The notes under the pieces: model-generated | What the model was told of the DNA's origin: nothing | The model's database searches: none | The model's input: the letters and a program-made list of their open reading frames with translations, nothing else | From: Lobosporangium transversale | Taxonomy: Eukaryota > Mortierellomycota > Mortierellomycetes > Mortierellales > Mortierellaceae | Length of the DNA: 64,000 nt | Assembly: GCF_002105155.1 (NCBI RefSeq) | Contig: NW_019029001.1 | Span: forward strand, 248,001-312,000 | Direction: 5' to 3' | Shown: positions 1-14,500 of the stretch, one piece after another | Layout of the letters: the number at the start of each line of letters is the position of its first letter | Position numbering within the stretch: the stretch's first letter is position 1 | Position numbers and translations under genes: made by a program

Positions 1-1010
1 CAAGGTTGTAAGAGCCTACTCCAATAATCGATCTACAGTCAAGCGCTCTATCTGGATCACCATTCTCGTCACCCTCGCCTTTCGTATCCATGGCATGGCA
101 ACAAACAAGCCCAAGAAGGACAGCAAGAAGTCCGGTCTTATCAAGGGCGATAAAAAGAATACTAAAGTAGCTGTAAGTTCCTCGATCCTCGGGTTTAATA
201 ATATTGTTTATTCACTAATGAATGAGGATCAAGAAAAGCCTGGGCAGATCAGAAGGAAGATTACAAAAAAAAAAAGAAAAGGGGGGGAAAAGTGGTTAAG
301 TAAACGTTGCGAATGCAAAAACTCATTAATCTTTTTCCACCCTCTTTTTCAGGTTGATCGGGTCTTCTTCGAACGATTTATGAGGCTCCTGCGCTTGGTC
401 ATTCCAGGGTGGCGATCTAAAGAATTTTGGCTATTAATTGTCCATTCAGGATTCTTGGGTATGTACTATGCATAATACACATTGGTAATTCCCTCTTCCC
501 TTCACTATCAAAACTGAAAAAGAAAGTCGAGAATACAGGATGCCATAGCTGGGGCATACATAATTTCTTTATTAGTTCCCCATATGTCTGACCAAGCCGT
601 CCTTTCGACATTCTAACCTCAACTGTCTCTCCTGATGCAGTCTTTAGAACCATGCTTTCCGTGTACATTGCTGCCCTCGATGGAAGGATCGTCAGTGCTT
701 TGGTCCGTGGTCAAGCCAAAGACTTTATGGTGGGTCTTCTCTGGTGGATGACCGTGGCTGTACCTGCCACTTATACCAACAGCATGGTAAGTTCATAAAA
801 AATTTCTTTCAAAATGAGTGAAAGTTTAGTATGTTGATTTTTTTTTATTATTATTCTTGTTTCCTTTTAAAGTTGACGTATATGCAAAGCAAGCTGGCCA
901 TCCAGTTCCGTACACGTCTCACGAACCACATTCATGAGCAATACCTCACTGACATGACCTTTTACGCCATCGGCAATCTGGACGACCGTATCAAGAACGC
1001 AGATCAGTAT

Positions 1011-1044
<34 letters not shown>

Positions 1045-1106
1045 TGCAATGATATATATTAATAGCTCTTATTACACTACATACGATTTTACCAACTACC
1101 AACCTT

Positions 1107-1137
<31 letters not shown>

Positions 1138-1675
1138 CGTTTAGGTGCATCACAGTGGATGTCAACAAATTCTGCACATCTTTATCGGAACTCTATTCCA
1201 ACTTAGCCAAGCCTATCCTCGATGTTATTATTTACAATGTTCAGCTCTCTAAGAGCGTTGGGGGCGAAGGATTATTCGGTGTCAGCGCACTACTTCACGC
1301 CTCGGCCTTGGTGCTCCGGGCATTGACTCCTCCATTTGGCAAGATGGTAGCGGAGGAGCAGCGCCTTGAGGGTGAGTTCCGCTTCACACACTCACGAGTG
1401 ATCGAAAACGCTGAGGAGATTGCACTCTTTGGAGGACATGACGTCGAGAAGGCGATCCTGGACAGAAACTACTTTGCATTGATCAAGCACGTCAACCGCA
1501 TCTTCCGCATGCGTGTCTGGCACGGCATGCTCGAAGACTTTATCATCAAGTACTTCTGGGGCGCCATGGGTCTTGTCATTTGTTCCATCCCTGTCTTCTT
1601 CAAGCTTCCTGGTCAGAGTGGGGGGGCTGATATTGGAGGCCGTACCGAAGGTCAGCATCTTTTTCTTAAGCTATT

Positions 1676-1709
<34 letters not shown>

Positions 1710-3167
1710 TTGCTATTGTGACTAAAGAGTTTCATTTTTACAAATATGTATTCAGGCTTCATCACAAATAGGCGTATGTTACTAAGCTCTTCGGACGCAT
1801 TCGGACGCATCATGTACTCATACAAAGAAGTGACTGAGCTGGCTGGCTATACCGCCCGTGTGTCTGAACTGTTGGACGTCTTTGAGGATGTAAAGGCAGG
1901 TCGTTTTGAGAAGAGACTGGTTTCCTCAGCATCAACGGACGAGAACGCTAGGGTGCTCTCGGGTCGTGGCGACGTGGTCGAGGATGACACCATTGAGTTT
2001 ACAGATGTCCCTATTGTGTCACCCAACGGCGATGTTTTACTCAAGAAGTTGTCTTTCTATGTCAAGCCTGGCATGCATCTGTTGATCGTCGGTCCTAACG
2101 GTTGTGGCAAGAGTAGTTTGTTCCGCATTCTGGGTGGCCTTTGGCCCGTCTATGGTAAGGGACATCAATAGGGCTAAAATATCATATTTTTGCTATACCA
2201 TGACACTCAACTCTAATATTTCTTCTGTTGATTTATTGTTTGTTTGGTAGGCGGTACTGTTCACCGCCCACACCCTAAGAATATATTCTATATTCCTCAG
2301 CGCCCATACCTATCCCTTGGAACACTACGTGATCAGATCATCTATCCTGGCACTGTAGAGGACATGAAAGCTAATGGATACACAGATCAAGATTTGCAAG
2401 AGATTCTTGAAGTTGTTCAGTTAAATAACATTGTCGAACGCGAAGGCGGATGGGGCCGTGAGCGCGAGTGGCGCGATGCCCTTTCAGGAGGCGACAAGCA
2501 GCGTGTATGTTCTTTTATTTGCTATTTGTTTACTTGTTTTCTGCCTTGGTAAAATATGGCGCTGAAATATTTACAATATTGTTTTTTAAGATTGCTATGG
2601 CCCGTCTCTACTATCATCGTCCTCGCTATGCTATTCTTGATGAGTGCACAAGCGCAGTGAGCATGGAGGTTGAAAAGATCATGTATACCCACTGCATGAG
2701 TAAGTTCAAGCTGCCACTTCCTCTTCATCAAGCACCGATTCCTTGAAAATGATTTTTTAGATGGATGTTAATGTTCTTTTTTTTTTTAGAACTCGGAATT
2801 TCTCTCCTAACAGTATCTCATCGTCCTTCCTTATGGCAATACCACAACGTAAAGTTGCTCGCCGATGTATCTTTTGTTTTATTTATGTAACACTTAGCGA
2901 TTCAATGCTAATCTCTTGCTTTTCTTTTTTGCTTTTTTTTTTTTTCTTCAGTACATTCTCCAATATGATGGTCAGGGTGGCTATGTCTTCACCAAGCTAG
3001 ATGCTGAGCGCCGGCTTGCTCTCCAGGAGGAGCGTCAGGTACTGGAGCACAAGCTGGCCGAGATTCCCAAAATTGAGCAACGTTTGGAAGATCTCCGTAA
3101 CCTGATGATGGAACGTGGCTCTGGTAAAGCTACTGATGAGGCTCAAGAGTCCTCTACACACGCATAA
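1..3167 (+). CDS. Peroxisomal ABC half-transporter, ABCD1/PXA-like (5' partial)
   Basis: This family imports very-long-chain acyl-CoA or fatty acids into peroxisomes as half-transporter dimers. Ten exons fit: 1-172, 353-458, 641-786, 873-1006, 1145-1650, 1756-2154, 2251-2504, 2591-2699, 2790-2848 and 2952-3167. All junctions are GT-AG and keep frame. The reading frame is open to base 1, so the true start is probably outside the window; the ATG at 95 is internal. Visible motifs include the EAA-like stretch [14 protein letters not shown], Walker [10 protein letters not shown], signature LSGGDKQR (usual form LSGGEKQR), Walker [12 protein letters not shown] and the H-loop [21 protein letters not shown] and [12 protein letters not shown] resemble human ABCD1 more than ABCD3. 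The C-terminus is a charged helix. A possible AATAAA polyadenylation signal lies near 3282. The gene converges on the GEMIN5-like gene with about 170 bp between stops. Confidence 0.93.
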
Positions 3168-3340
3168 AACGTCATATCCAGTGTGTATTTCGGATTTTTC
3201 TATTGATTAGATGAAAACAATTAGTCGTTTCCTCTTTTCCTCTCCTTCTGCTTTTCTAACCCCTTGTTCATTAGCCATAGAAATAAAACTTTGTTGAATG
3301 ATGCAATGCTTGATGTAAACTTTTATTTGACAGATCTTGC

Positions 3341-6300
3341 CTATGTCTTGTCTACTTGTTTGTTAAAAGCCAGCGCGGTTTCATACTGTGATATACGCTC
3401 CAACTGAGATGGATCATCGAGCAAGATCGCCAATCCTGCAACAATCCTCAATGTTGCAACGTCTCCTCTCCGAGCCAGAGTTTGTAATCCAACAGATGAT
3501 GTCGCCTGAAGAATCTCCACAGCGTTACTTAGAGTCGGATCGGAAGGTCTATGCTGACGATATGAGGCTCTTTTTAGCACTGCCGCTAGAGTCAGCTGGC
3601 ATTTGCTTGCTTGTACATAAAACCCACGTCGTTCCAAGTATTGGCCCCATTCTGTCAAAATCTGTATATGAAGTTTTGTCAAATCTTTGGCTGTAGTAGC
3701 AACTGACATTTGGGACACATCCATTATACCCAAACCTTCCTGAGGCTTGTTACTCTTTTCTTGCGCATCCATCACCACATCTGAGCCTTCGATACCGCTT
3801 TCTTCCTCGTCCCCGACATCTTCATTCTCCCAAGATCGTATTCGAAGCAACATCAACGCCTCACGGTACATTTCCATCTTGCGGTATGCATCAATGGCTT
3901 CAAAAACATGACCAATCCCCAAGTAGCATAACACAGCGGCATGGATTTCACCTCGCACTTCAAACTTGGATGCCGTTTTCTTCATCATCTCCTTCCAGGC
4001 ACCCACTCCACCCAATGGGGATAATGCTATACCAATCCAATCATGAATCCCAAGTTCAGAAGCCGGAAGTGCTCCGAGGACATCCATCATCTTTGGAACG
4101 TCACCCATCCAGTAAGATACTGGAATCTGGCCAAGTTGAGCAAGTCTCCTTGCTTTTACTGGTGAACTTGAATCACTATCCTTGTAAACTGGCGCCGTAA
4201 TAACACCCATGCCGCTTCCTACTGAAAATATGCTGCTGTGGTGTTCTTGTGTCTCTTCTTTTCTCTCTCCTTGCCCCTCCCCTTCCTCCTGATCTTGTCC
4301 CTGCTCACTTGCTTTCCTTTGCGCATTTACCAGCACTTGGGCTTGGGATGATGCTTTTCTAGAGTGGACTTTGCTAACTTGATATCCCTCAAGCTCTGCC
4401 AGTGCTTTGATTGACTCTCGTGAACCGTAGAAAATCAAATCGCTACAGGACGCTCCTTCGTCATCAGTCGCGGCTACTTCCTCCGGAGCATCACACCTCT
4501 GTAAATGTTCCATAACTTGGTCCTTGGACTTTTTTTTGATACCAACTTTTTGCTGTTGAATGATTGCTCCGTCCGTGTACGTAGAACAAGGCCCAATAAT
4601 AGAACCTTGAGAGACTCTTTCGCTTGTATCGGCATGAGTGCTTGAATTTCCCTTATCTTCGTCGTTGTAACTATCATCTAGGTTCATCTCATCCACATCC
4701 ATGCCCAAGATACTGGACAAGATAACACCTTCTTCCTCATCCTTCTCAAGAAAGTCGCGCATAGCGCGCCATCTCTTCCTCGCTGCCTCATGCTCCGCTT
4801 CGCTCCTAAGTGTGCCTCCCTGCCGAAATCGCCTGCAGTACAGGTTACGAGCCAGTCGTATAATCTCCAGATGAAGCTTTTCTTTGGACTGGGTTCGGAA
4901 AGCCTTCGAGCTTGAGGGGAAAAGATTGACTCCTTTAACAGGCGTTATCGATTTATTATCTTTGGATGCCGTTGGTGGATGCCCTGTGGAGAGTTGAAAA
5001 GCACTACCATCTGTAACTTTGGCTGTACTCGCCCGCGCTCGCTTAGATGCAGTAAGATGAGTTTGTGGGATGGGGTCGCCTTGTCTTTTCGGCAACTCAG
5101 ACTCTTCTGCTGCTTCTACCTCTATATGAGTTCCAGTTCTTACGTTACTATGAGGCTCAATAAGCGGTCCAATCTGCGTTACTCCTACTTGATCTGCAGC
5201 ACTGGAAGCAGTTGCTTGGTCCTTAATTAAAGAATACATTCCTGAATGCGGGTTTGAACCCACTCTCACATGCCTAAGCGCCGCAATCTCCTCTTCTGAA
5301 ATTTCATGCTTTCTCCAATTCCAAAGGCATACTCTCCAATCGTTCCCACCAGTATAAATTTGATCCACCTCTGACAAACTCCAGTGCGCTGAAAGGGCCT
5401 GATTCCCATGACCATCGAAATAGGCTAGTATTTTATGTTGTTGCGGAAGAGGCTGGGCAACAGCAGAATCGATTGCATTAGCAATATGCATAACTGTGCC
5501 GGCTGCTGCTGTATCAATGTAATCCATTTCTGGGTCGTTCTGACAGAGATTAGCGCTCAGGCCAACTTCGTCATTCGTTTGAATCTCGTAGACAATTGCT
5601 TTTCCATCAAACGAGACGCTCACGATTTTTTGGCCAGTTGGGTTGGATTCTTCGGCGGGCCTATGCGGCGACCAGGCTAAGTCAGAAATCCCTCGTGAGT
5701 GGCACGAAAAATAGGCGTGAACACGACGCGTGGGTAAAACTGTACCACTATCCAATAAACGCAGCAACTGTGCCTCACTCTTATCACTCTTGCTAGCGCT
5801 ATCCTGACGTCTTCCGCTTGTCTCTCGCTGACCACGCTCCCTCTTTCCTCCCAGAGTTTTGGCTGAAAAACAATAGAGCTTATGGATGGCCAAAGCACCA
5901 TCGTCTGATCCGCTAGCAAGGAGATAAGAAAGCTGGTCGTAATCTTTGATAATGTTTGACCCTCCATTTTCAATCCAATTCCACTTCAGCCGGTTCACGC
6001 GTCGCCGGTGACCTTGATACACGTATACCAACTTGAAGTATCTCAACTCAAATACTTCGACAGAGCCATCATCATTTCCAATCGCAAGGAGGTCTTCATT
6101 GGGATGAATAGCAACATCTCGTCTCTGAGGAGCCTCAATGCCCTTGATAACCTTTAATGACTGATACCACGCGGAATTTTGCTTCTGAATCACGGCTTCA
6201 AGACTAAGACTCTTTTTTGTAGGCTTCGATGTATCTGTGACGAGAATTTTGCCATCACTGCCACATGTGACCACACAAAATGTAGCCTCGTGAAGAGAAA

Positions 6301-7844
6301 AATCAAAGAGATCCGGAACCGGGGCCTCAAATACCTTTGGGGTACACCAAGTCATGGAAATAACAGGCCCTTCATGATAAGACTGAAAGATTGTCATGTT
6401 TTGGTCCACCTTACCTTTGCCAACCGCTCTTTGCCTCCCGTTTTTCCTTTGTGTCGATTGCTGATTGTCAAGTCCAGACCCACTCATAATATCCTCTATC
6501 ATCCCAATCTTGCCATTCTCAAGTCCAAAGCAAAGTTTGCCCTCGTCAAGAGTGTGCCACTTTACTACCCGGACTTTACTCTGCAATCGATCTATAGTCA
6601 CACATTCATAAGGCTCATCCTGACTAAGTGTGTGCCAGATCTTCACTGTTTCGTTTCCAAGCCCCATGGCCAATCGGCTGGGGTCTAAAGGGCTAATGTC
6701 GAGACTATAAACATTCCCTCCAATACATTCTATCTGAGCTATACCCTGGTTGTTTTCAATGTCCCAAGCTATGATCCTTCTATCCATTGATATCGAGAAC
6801 GCAAAGCCTCCAAGAGGCCACATCATTATCTGGTATACAGTACGGCTATGCACATTTCCATGCATGATCTTGACAAAATCTCTAGTATCTCCTTTGAGTG
6901 ACCAGCGAACCATACTCCCACTAGAGTGCAGTAAGAAGGACATATATACTTGTGTTAGATGATCGAAATAGACGACAGACATATTCATGTATTCGATATA
7001 AACCAGTATTGATAGAGGCTTCGGCAAGAGCATACGTACCGACTTGTACAAGAAACGACCCCTTTACCATCGGAAGTCCATCCAAGAGGCACCCATATTT
7101 TCGATCGCTGGCTAGATCCTAGTTTTTTGTCCAGTTCTGGCATTGAGATTATTCTCACGGAGCATTCTTTTTCAATATCCCAGATCCGAATAGATTGATC
7201 TGCAGATCCTGAGCCTAAGAGTGTATAACTTTGACTGTGTGACTCTAGCCAAAACCATATTTGATTAGACCCAGTTGAAGGTGTTTTGCACAATTAGCAA
7301 TCCTTTGTTTACAACGGAGGACAATTACCCGATAACTGCTGCCACGAAAGACTCTGAATCTTTTCTGTATGACCATATAATCGACGCAGCGCAATAATAT
7401 GAGTTAAATTAACTTGACAAATAAGTATGTCGCCCCCATCCAGTCTAATTAAAGGATTTCTCGGTTAGACCATGTATGCTAAGTGCATAGCTACCTTCTT
7501 TTTTCTTGATGCTAGTACTATATGCTTGCTTAATCGTAATCCTTACCCAATAGCTGCAGTATCTGGATGCGCAGGGCTAGAACTTATACATGAAATACTG
7601 GGCTTCTCTGGTAGAACCTTTTTATTCGATTTGCCTTGGAACGGTGACCATACAGCTAATACTCCTCCTTTGTCGCCTAATAAAGCACAGATATGTCGGT
7701 ATGAAATAGTTAGTCTTGACACCGATTCAAAACCACAAGCTATTTCAGGTAATGTTTACGCCGCTTTTGCATATTAACCATTTTACCGGATACAATAAGG
7801 CGACCGTCTCCAGTCCATTCCACAGCCTTGACTGGTTTCTAACA

Positions 7845-7875
<31 letters not shown>

Positions 7876-8302
7876 AAGTCATTATTTTTCGTGTCGTTAG
7901 CTCGATCAATTCAATACAACACTCTTTTATTACTTGATGCAGTTTCTTCAGTGACGCCACTGCCCGTTGATCCTTGATATCCCAGCAAATAACTTTAAGA
8001 TCGTCCCCACAGGACGCTACAAGAGTTTTTTGATTGGTCAATGCATCTTGATCTTGTTCGAGTTTAGAGCCAAGGCTCCCGTTCCCTAAAGTAGACGTCA
8101 TCGTAGACCTTGAAGCTATAGCATTGATCCTGGCGGTATGCCCATTGGCCAATATGCCCTGGTACTTGAGAGTGAATGGATTAAGTATATGGATATCATT
8201 GTTAAGAGAATACAGAAGCCAGCCTGTATCCTCGCACAAGCAATAGAGACAGGCTGCGTGGGGTTGATTCCACTGTGGTGACGGAGGGAAAGCGGTATCC
8301 AT
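3341..8302 (-). CDS. GEMIN5: GEMIN5-like WD40 protein (SMN complex / snRNA recognition)
   Basis: In animals GEMIN5 recognises snRNAs for the SMN complex that builds Sm rings. Six exons fit on the minus strand: 8302-7934, 7838-7787, 7676-7547, 7444-7329, 7244-7040 and 6920-3341. They sum to 4452 nt, an intact frame of 1483 aa, close to human GEMIN5 (1508). The N-terminus AFPPSPQWNQPHAACLYC matches the family's PPSPNW start. It is followed by many WD repeats (SADQSIRIWDIE, RLAMGLGNETVKIWHTL, LLAIGNDDGSVEVFEL, IYTGGNDWRVCLWNW). An acidic, low-complexity linker separates these from an alpha-helical TPR-like region (HAAVLCYLGIGHVFEAIDAY, YLERRGFYVQASKCQLTLAA) like the animal dimerisation domain. 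A 27-nt T tract lies just upstream of the first acceptor. The start at 8302 was chosen because it directly precedes the conserved PPSP segment. Confidence 0.88.
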
Positions 8303-9415
8303 GAAGACAAGGCTCTGTCCGCAATAAATTATCTTTGCTTTCTTTAAGGAAATCGAAAACAATAAAGACAGTCACAGTAAATGCATGTGATAAGTGATTG
8401 TGTACGTATGGGTCGAGTCAATTATTAGTGGCGCTCATTGCCACTAAAGCATCGCTCATGACTCTTTTCGTCGTTGAAATTATGGCTGGCAGCATGGTAG
8501 CCAAAAGTGACACAACTTGATACCCTTCTTTCTGATAAAATAGCTTCGCTAAAAGTAATAGAATTAGCGCTGGGACATCGAGCAACTTACAGTACTATGT
8601 GCCGAATTGGGAGGCTTCGGCATGCTAGGATCGAAGCATACTCCTCTGATAAAATACTTTTTAAAGTAAACAAGAGGATCACTAAGGAAGGTGCCAATCA
8701 AGGATACTAAAACATACACTTGTGGAGAATCGTGGTTACCGCATATCTGCTAAACGCCTCCACCTTCGATGCAGCACCTTTCTCGAGTCCTCCTGAAAAC
8801 CATCAAAGTACTGCAGATGATACAGAATGCTTTACGATTGTGATCTGAGAATATCGAGAATTGAAAGGGCAGCTCAGTAAGTCCCATGATACACATACTC
8901 ATCTTCCCATCAGCTCAAGTGACAAGAACTCCTTCAATTACCAAGAGAAGTAAGGAAGAAAACGACGGAACAAATAGGGATAAGGAAAGCTCTAAAAAGT
9001 CTAAGTAGGGCCAATTGGATCAGGAATGGGATCAAGCAGAGCAATGACAGAACCAAATGTGCCAGGAGTAGGATAAAGTGAGACGGATCTTCCTCCTGAT
9101 GGTGCCGGACAGATTGTAACCACTAGGAGAACAGCTGTGAGGCCGGGATGTGCCGTCAAGGTTGATATCTCCGTCCATGTGAAGGAACCAGTCTATACTA
9201 TGTTAAAAGTCCGCTTTCATCGGGTGTTCGAGGTCCTGGTGCTGCAACACTCCTCATTATATGCTTTCGAAACAACTATTTTAGTCCCGACAATAAATTA
9301 CTGCCTGGCACTCTTGAGTCACGGGAGTCGAAATAGATTTATATATCTGTAACTGACTCTTTTTACATATTCACAATTCCTTTCTCCACTCTCCACTCCA
9401 CTGTAATCTTTCGCC
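8303..9415. other. Intergenic, divergent promoters plus unassigned sequence
   Basis: This stretch separates the divergent GEMIN5-like and adenylate kinase genes. No open frame has recognisable domains. Parts near 8990-9250 look like broken coding sequence with many stops, possibly an old transposon relic, but I cannot assign it. Immediately upstream of the adenylate kinase start (9370-9415) the sequence is CT-rich, typical of a fungal core promoter or leader. Confidence 0.4.
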
Positions 9416-11219
<1,804 letters not shown>

Positions 11220-11472
11220 AAACCCTTTGATCACTTTTGCTTGATATTTTTCTTTCTTCCTTTCTCGTCTTTAATGATGATATATGACCATGATTTGGTC
11301 GTAATGACTGTAGATTCTTTTTTTTTTAACCGACTATACTTCCTATCCTAACTGATTTTCTCGACTGTTACATATTTTCATTAAAGCAGAGAAATGAGTT
11401 GTTTGAAGTCTGTGTCTTATTTCTTCGTAGAATGCCGAATATATAATGAATGAAAAGCGCTACCATTAACGA

Positions 11473-11503
11473 CATTATTATTATTATTACTATTATTATT
11501 ATT
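11473..11503. repeat. (ATT)n microsatellite
   Basis: About ten ATT units with one interruption (ACT). It lies between the 3' ends of the convergent adenylate kinase and bHLH genes. Confidence 0.9.
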
Positions 11504-11533
11504 TAATAGTTTGAGTGTATGCAATAGAATTAC

Positions 11534-13564
11534 CTAACATAACATCCGTTCAACACTCATTTTACCGCCACTATGACGCCTCCCTGTCTCTCCTAACGAT
11601 ACATTCTCTATCTTGCCATTGCTCATGGCCTTGTCTTCATCCTGATAGTCTTCATCATCAAGTTCATCGCTCATATCAGAGTCTTCCTGTTGAGTTTCAT
11701 CTTCTTCATATTTGTCTTCGACGTTAACAGGTGTACACCTCCTTTTCCTCTTCTCTAAACTATTACGACACTCCTCTACGAAAGTTTGAGCAGAAATACC
11801 ATGGCTTGCGCCTAGCTCACCATCATTGGGTATTTCTGGCTCTAGCTCTGGCACGAGGCTAGGCGATGTTGTAGTGGATAGTGCACCAGACGACATTTGA
11901 GACAAAAGCAACAAACCATCTTTGGCATCTTCGTCTGAGGACGGCTGCCTAGCTGAGACGCGCCTTGGATCGTGTACAACAGAAGATTTGGGTACAGATG
12001 GGAGAGAATGAATAGTGCCAGAAGATGAACTATGCTGTGTATTAATTGCTTGCTCTGTTCTAGCGCGCTTTGAATATGGGTAGCCAAGTCCTGTAGTCAT
12101 CATGGGTGTAAATATCGTACTGTTGGCACTGTTAAGAGCATCTAACATATCTGTTGTCTTATTGTTGGGGTTGCTGTTGGTAGCTTTTTGAAACTTTGCA
12201 TTGGCTATAGACTCTGGAATAACAGACTTGAGATACTGTATGTACTCGATAGTGCTCTGCAGAATGGATAGTTTATGCAAATGGTCCTCATCGACGCATG
12301 CTGGTACTAAGCACTTTAACTGCAGAATCTTGTCATTAATCCGTTCACGTCTCCGCCTTTCAATCGCCGAATGTGATACCTTACGCATCATTTCACGTGT
12401 CTCCTGATCAACCTTGTCACTGGAGGAGGCACGGCGTTTAGAGCCTGCACCTCCATTGGCTTTAGCCTGTCGCGCTGAAGCCATTGTAGGGGCAGTCTGT
12501 GGAGGAAGCATCATGAAGCGCTGTGGCGAGCTGGGTATGGAGCGCTGACTAATACCCATTTGTGGGCTTTTTAGCTGGGTAGGATGGGATGCGGGGCTTT
12601 TAGGATGCTGACCACTGGAGTACGGAGATGGAAAAGACCGAGGAGACAATACTTGGAATACAGATGTGGATGAAAGGGAGGGAGCAGGGAGCAACATATT
12701 GGGGGGTATTGGCTGCTTTAGGTTGCTTTCATATCTCGGAGATTGATGTGGACTTGACTGGTGCTGAGGATAATGCTGTGGTGTCGGATAGGGAGAGAGT
12801 GGGCCAATGAAGGGAGACGACAATGAGTGGTTCATACGTGGCGACCGCTGAGGGTTAGATTGAGGCGACATGTTGCTGTAATTTCCAGGCTGCGTTGGTC
12901 GTGGAGAAGGTAAAGGCAGTGACCTTGCTCCTCCTACAACTAAGCTGGATTGTGGAATCTGTTGAGGGACCATTTTAGGAGAATAGTGTGGGGCATCATT
13001 AGGATGCAACGGCTGCTGTAAAGGTGGAGGAAGTTGATAAAACCCGGAGGAGTGTTGATTGGATTCTGAGGCTTTTTGGTATGGAGAGAGTAGTGAACGT
13101 GCGGGGGAAAGAGGTGGCGTTGCACTAGAGTACAACGTGTGATTAGGGCGTGTACTTGATGATATGGAAGCTGACGAGGGATAAGAAGCCTTGCTCGATG
13201 AGTATGAAGCATTGTCTGCACAATCGCCGGCATTACCCAGGGAAAGTGTTGCGCTTGGGTTTGGGCTCGCAGAGGGTCGTTCAGGACTTTTACCTGAGCA
13301 ATTGGTGAAGAATGGTGTAGGATTTGTGGATTTGGTGGCGTTTGATTTGGGATCCTGTGGATTCATGCTGGGTGAGGGATCTGGACTGTGAGGATGATGA
13401 AAAGAAGGGTCAGAGAATATTATTGTTGTACACGTAGTAGTTGGAGGTAATGCAGAAAGAGGGATAGACCGATGTGAAAATATGGAATTCGACGCAAAAA
13501 ACTGATTGAAGATCTCATAGCTTGTGGCGGTTATTCGATTGCAGTTTAAACAGTTAAAGGACAC
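11534..13564 (-). CDS. bHLH transcription factor
   Basis: A single-exon open frame of 676 aa with a clear basic helix-loop-helix domain near residues 390-450: SHSAIERRRRERINDKI, then a loop and LHKLSILQSTIEYIQYLKS. The basic region has the H-E-R contacts of class B, E-box (CACGTG)-binding factors. The N-terminal 350 residues are rich in Pro, Ser and Gln, and the C-terminal third has acidic runs (DKYEEDETQQEDSDMSDELD), so activation or interaction regions are likely. An alternative start is Met67 at 13366, where the Pro/Ser-rich region begins; the sequence does not decide between them. I cannot name a yeast orthologue. Confidence 0.85.
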   Translation of the reverse strand: MSFNCLNCNRITATSYEIFNQFFASNSIFSHRSIPLSALPPTTTCTTIIFSDPSFHHPHSPDPSPSMNPQDPKSNATKSTNPTPFFTNCSGKSPERPSASPNPSATLSLGNAGDCADNASYSSSKASYPSSASISSSTRPNHTLYSSATPPLSPARSLLSPYQKASESNQHSSGFYQLPPPLQQPLHPNDAPHYSPKMVPQQIPQSSLVVGGARSLPLPSPRPTQPGNYSNMSPQSNPQRSPRMNHSLSSPFIGPLSPYPTPQHYPQHQSSPHQSPRYESNLKQPIPPNMLLPAPSLSSTSVFQVLSPRSFPSPYSSGQHPKSPASHPTQLKSPQMGISQRSIPSSPQRFMMLPPQTAPTMASARQAKANGGAGSKRRASSSDKVDQETREMMRKVSHSAIERRRRERINDKILQLKCLVPACVDEDHLHKLSILQSTIEYIQYLKSVIPESIANAKFQKATNSNPNNKTTDMLDALNSANSTIFTPMMTTGLGYPYSKRARTEQAINTQHSSSSGTIHSLPSVPKSSVVHDPRRVSARQPSSDEDAKDGLLLLSQMSSGALSTTTSPSLVPELEPEIPNDGELGASHGISAQTFVEECRNSLEKRKRRCTPVNVEDKYEEDETQQEDSDMSDELDDEDYQDEDKAMSNGKIENVSLGETGRRHSGGKMSVERMLC

Positions 13565-13980
13565 TGAGTAGCAAGTAGTTGGAAACTGGAGATGTGTAAG
13601 AAGAGCTGCACCCGGAAGCGATCAAGAGTTGTTGCGTCGTACGCAAAATTACCTGATTCTGTCCTAGAATGGAATATGTTCTGAGAAAGACAGGGAATGA
13701 GAAGGTGAGCACACGAACAACAAATAAGAAAACGTGATCGCGAACTGATGCAGATGTGCACGCCACCTTTTATGCGTAAAGTCCTTTCCATTTTAATGTA
13801 GAAATTCTTTACCACCAATACAACTCAACTACAAAAGTCATATGGGTACATGAACCTTGTATTTGAAGTCGAGTATGTTCTGTCACGTAGTGAGATGCCA
13901 CCAAATCAATTCAATCACCGTTATTAGATTAAAAATATATGGGATCGTGACTTAATGAAATGGGACCTACATGTAGTCTA
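13565..13980. other. Promoter region of the bHLH gene
   Basis: No ORF with support. This is the upstream region of the bHLH gene and ends at the left inverted repeat of element 1. Confidence 0.4.
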
Positions 13981-14186
13981 TAAGTCCGCCCCATTAAAAA
14001 TCGGGACAGCCCATCTAGATCAAGGATATTGTAAAAAGAGCAAGGAATACATTAGTGCATAGAAGTAAATAAATTAACTAAAAAATATTGTCAAATCAAT
14101 ACTTACAATTTTTTTAAGACGAAGGCCTTTCAGGACCTAGTAATATTTGGTAGTAGACCAAATTGTTACTACCGGCTTGATGTCTC
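13981..14186 (+). repeat. Element 1 left inverted repeat
   Basis: It begins near the TATA, then CCCATTAAAAATCGGGACAG, and ends near ACCGGCTTGATGTCTC. It is nearly identical to the reverse complement of 18331-18536. It contains the reverse complement of the conserved block GGCCTTCGTCTTAAAAA and the donor-like GTAAGTATT. At its inner edge it also carries what resembles the extreme 3' coding end of the fusion gene. Confidence 0.88.
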
Positions 14187-14189
14187 TCC

Positions 14190-14500
14190 TCCTCCTGGGC
14201 GCAACAAAGGCTCTTTTGGTATCGAGTTTGGACCTAGCCTGTCAGTGAGCGTTAGTGCAATGCACATAAGCTAATGACGAGTCTAACGCGTCGTAAGGAT
14301 TCGTGGCTGTGTGCTAAAATTGCAGTCATAGGCATGACATTACAAAAAATCACAGGCCTTGAATAAATGCGTTTTAAGAATGACCAGACTGCAATGATGG
14401 ATCCCCTCAAACGCCGCCCATGGCCTCCATGATATGACAAGACTCTAATGATGGCTCCTTCAACCATCGATACAGGTACATGATTAAATTGATTGTACAT
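14190..14500 (-). pseudogene. Relic matching the opposite-strand gene flank of element 2
   Basis: 14190-14290 aligns by eye (roughly 80%) with the reverse complement of about 27510-27600 in element 2, including CTGTCAGTGAGC and TTTTGGTAT. In element 2 this sequence follows a Fanzor RuvC-I relic on the plus strand. In element 1 only the downstream flank is recognisable. The rest (14290-14500, minus strand) is open for 82 codons but I do not recognise it. Confidence 0.4.

Noticed and set aside
8990-9260. Possible degraded coding fragment upstream of adenylate kinase
   Set aside because: Many stops, and no motif that identifies a family.
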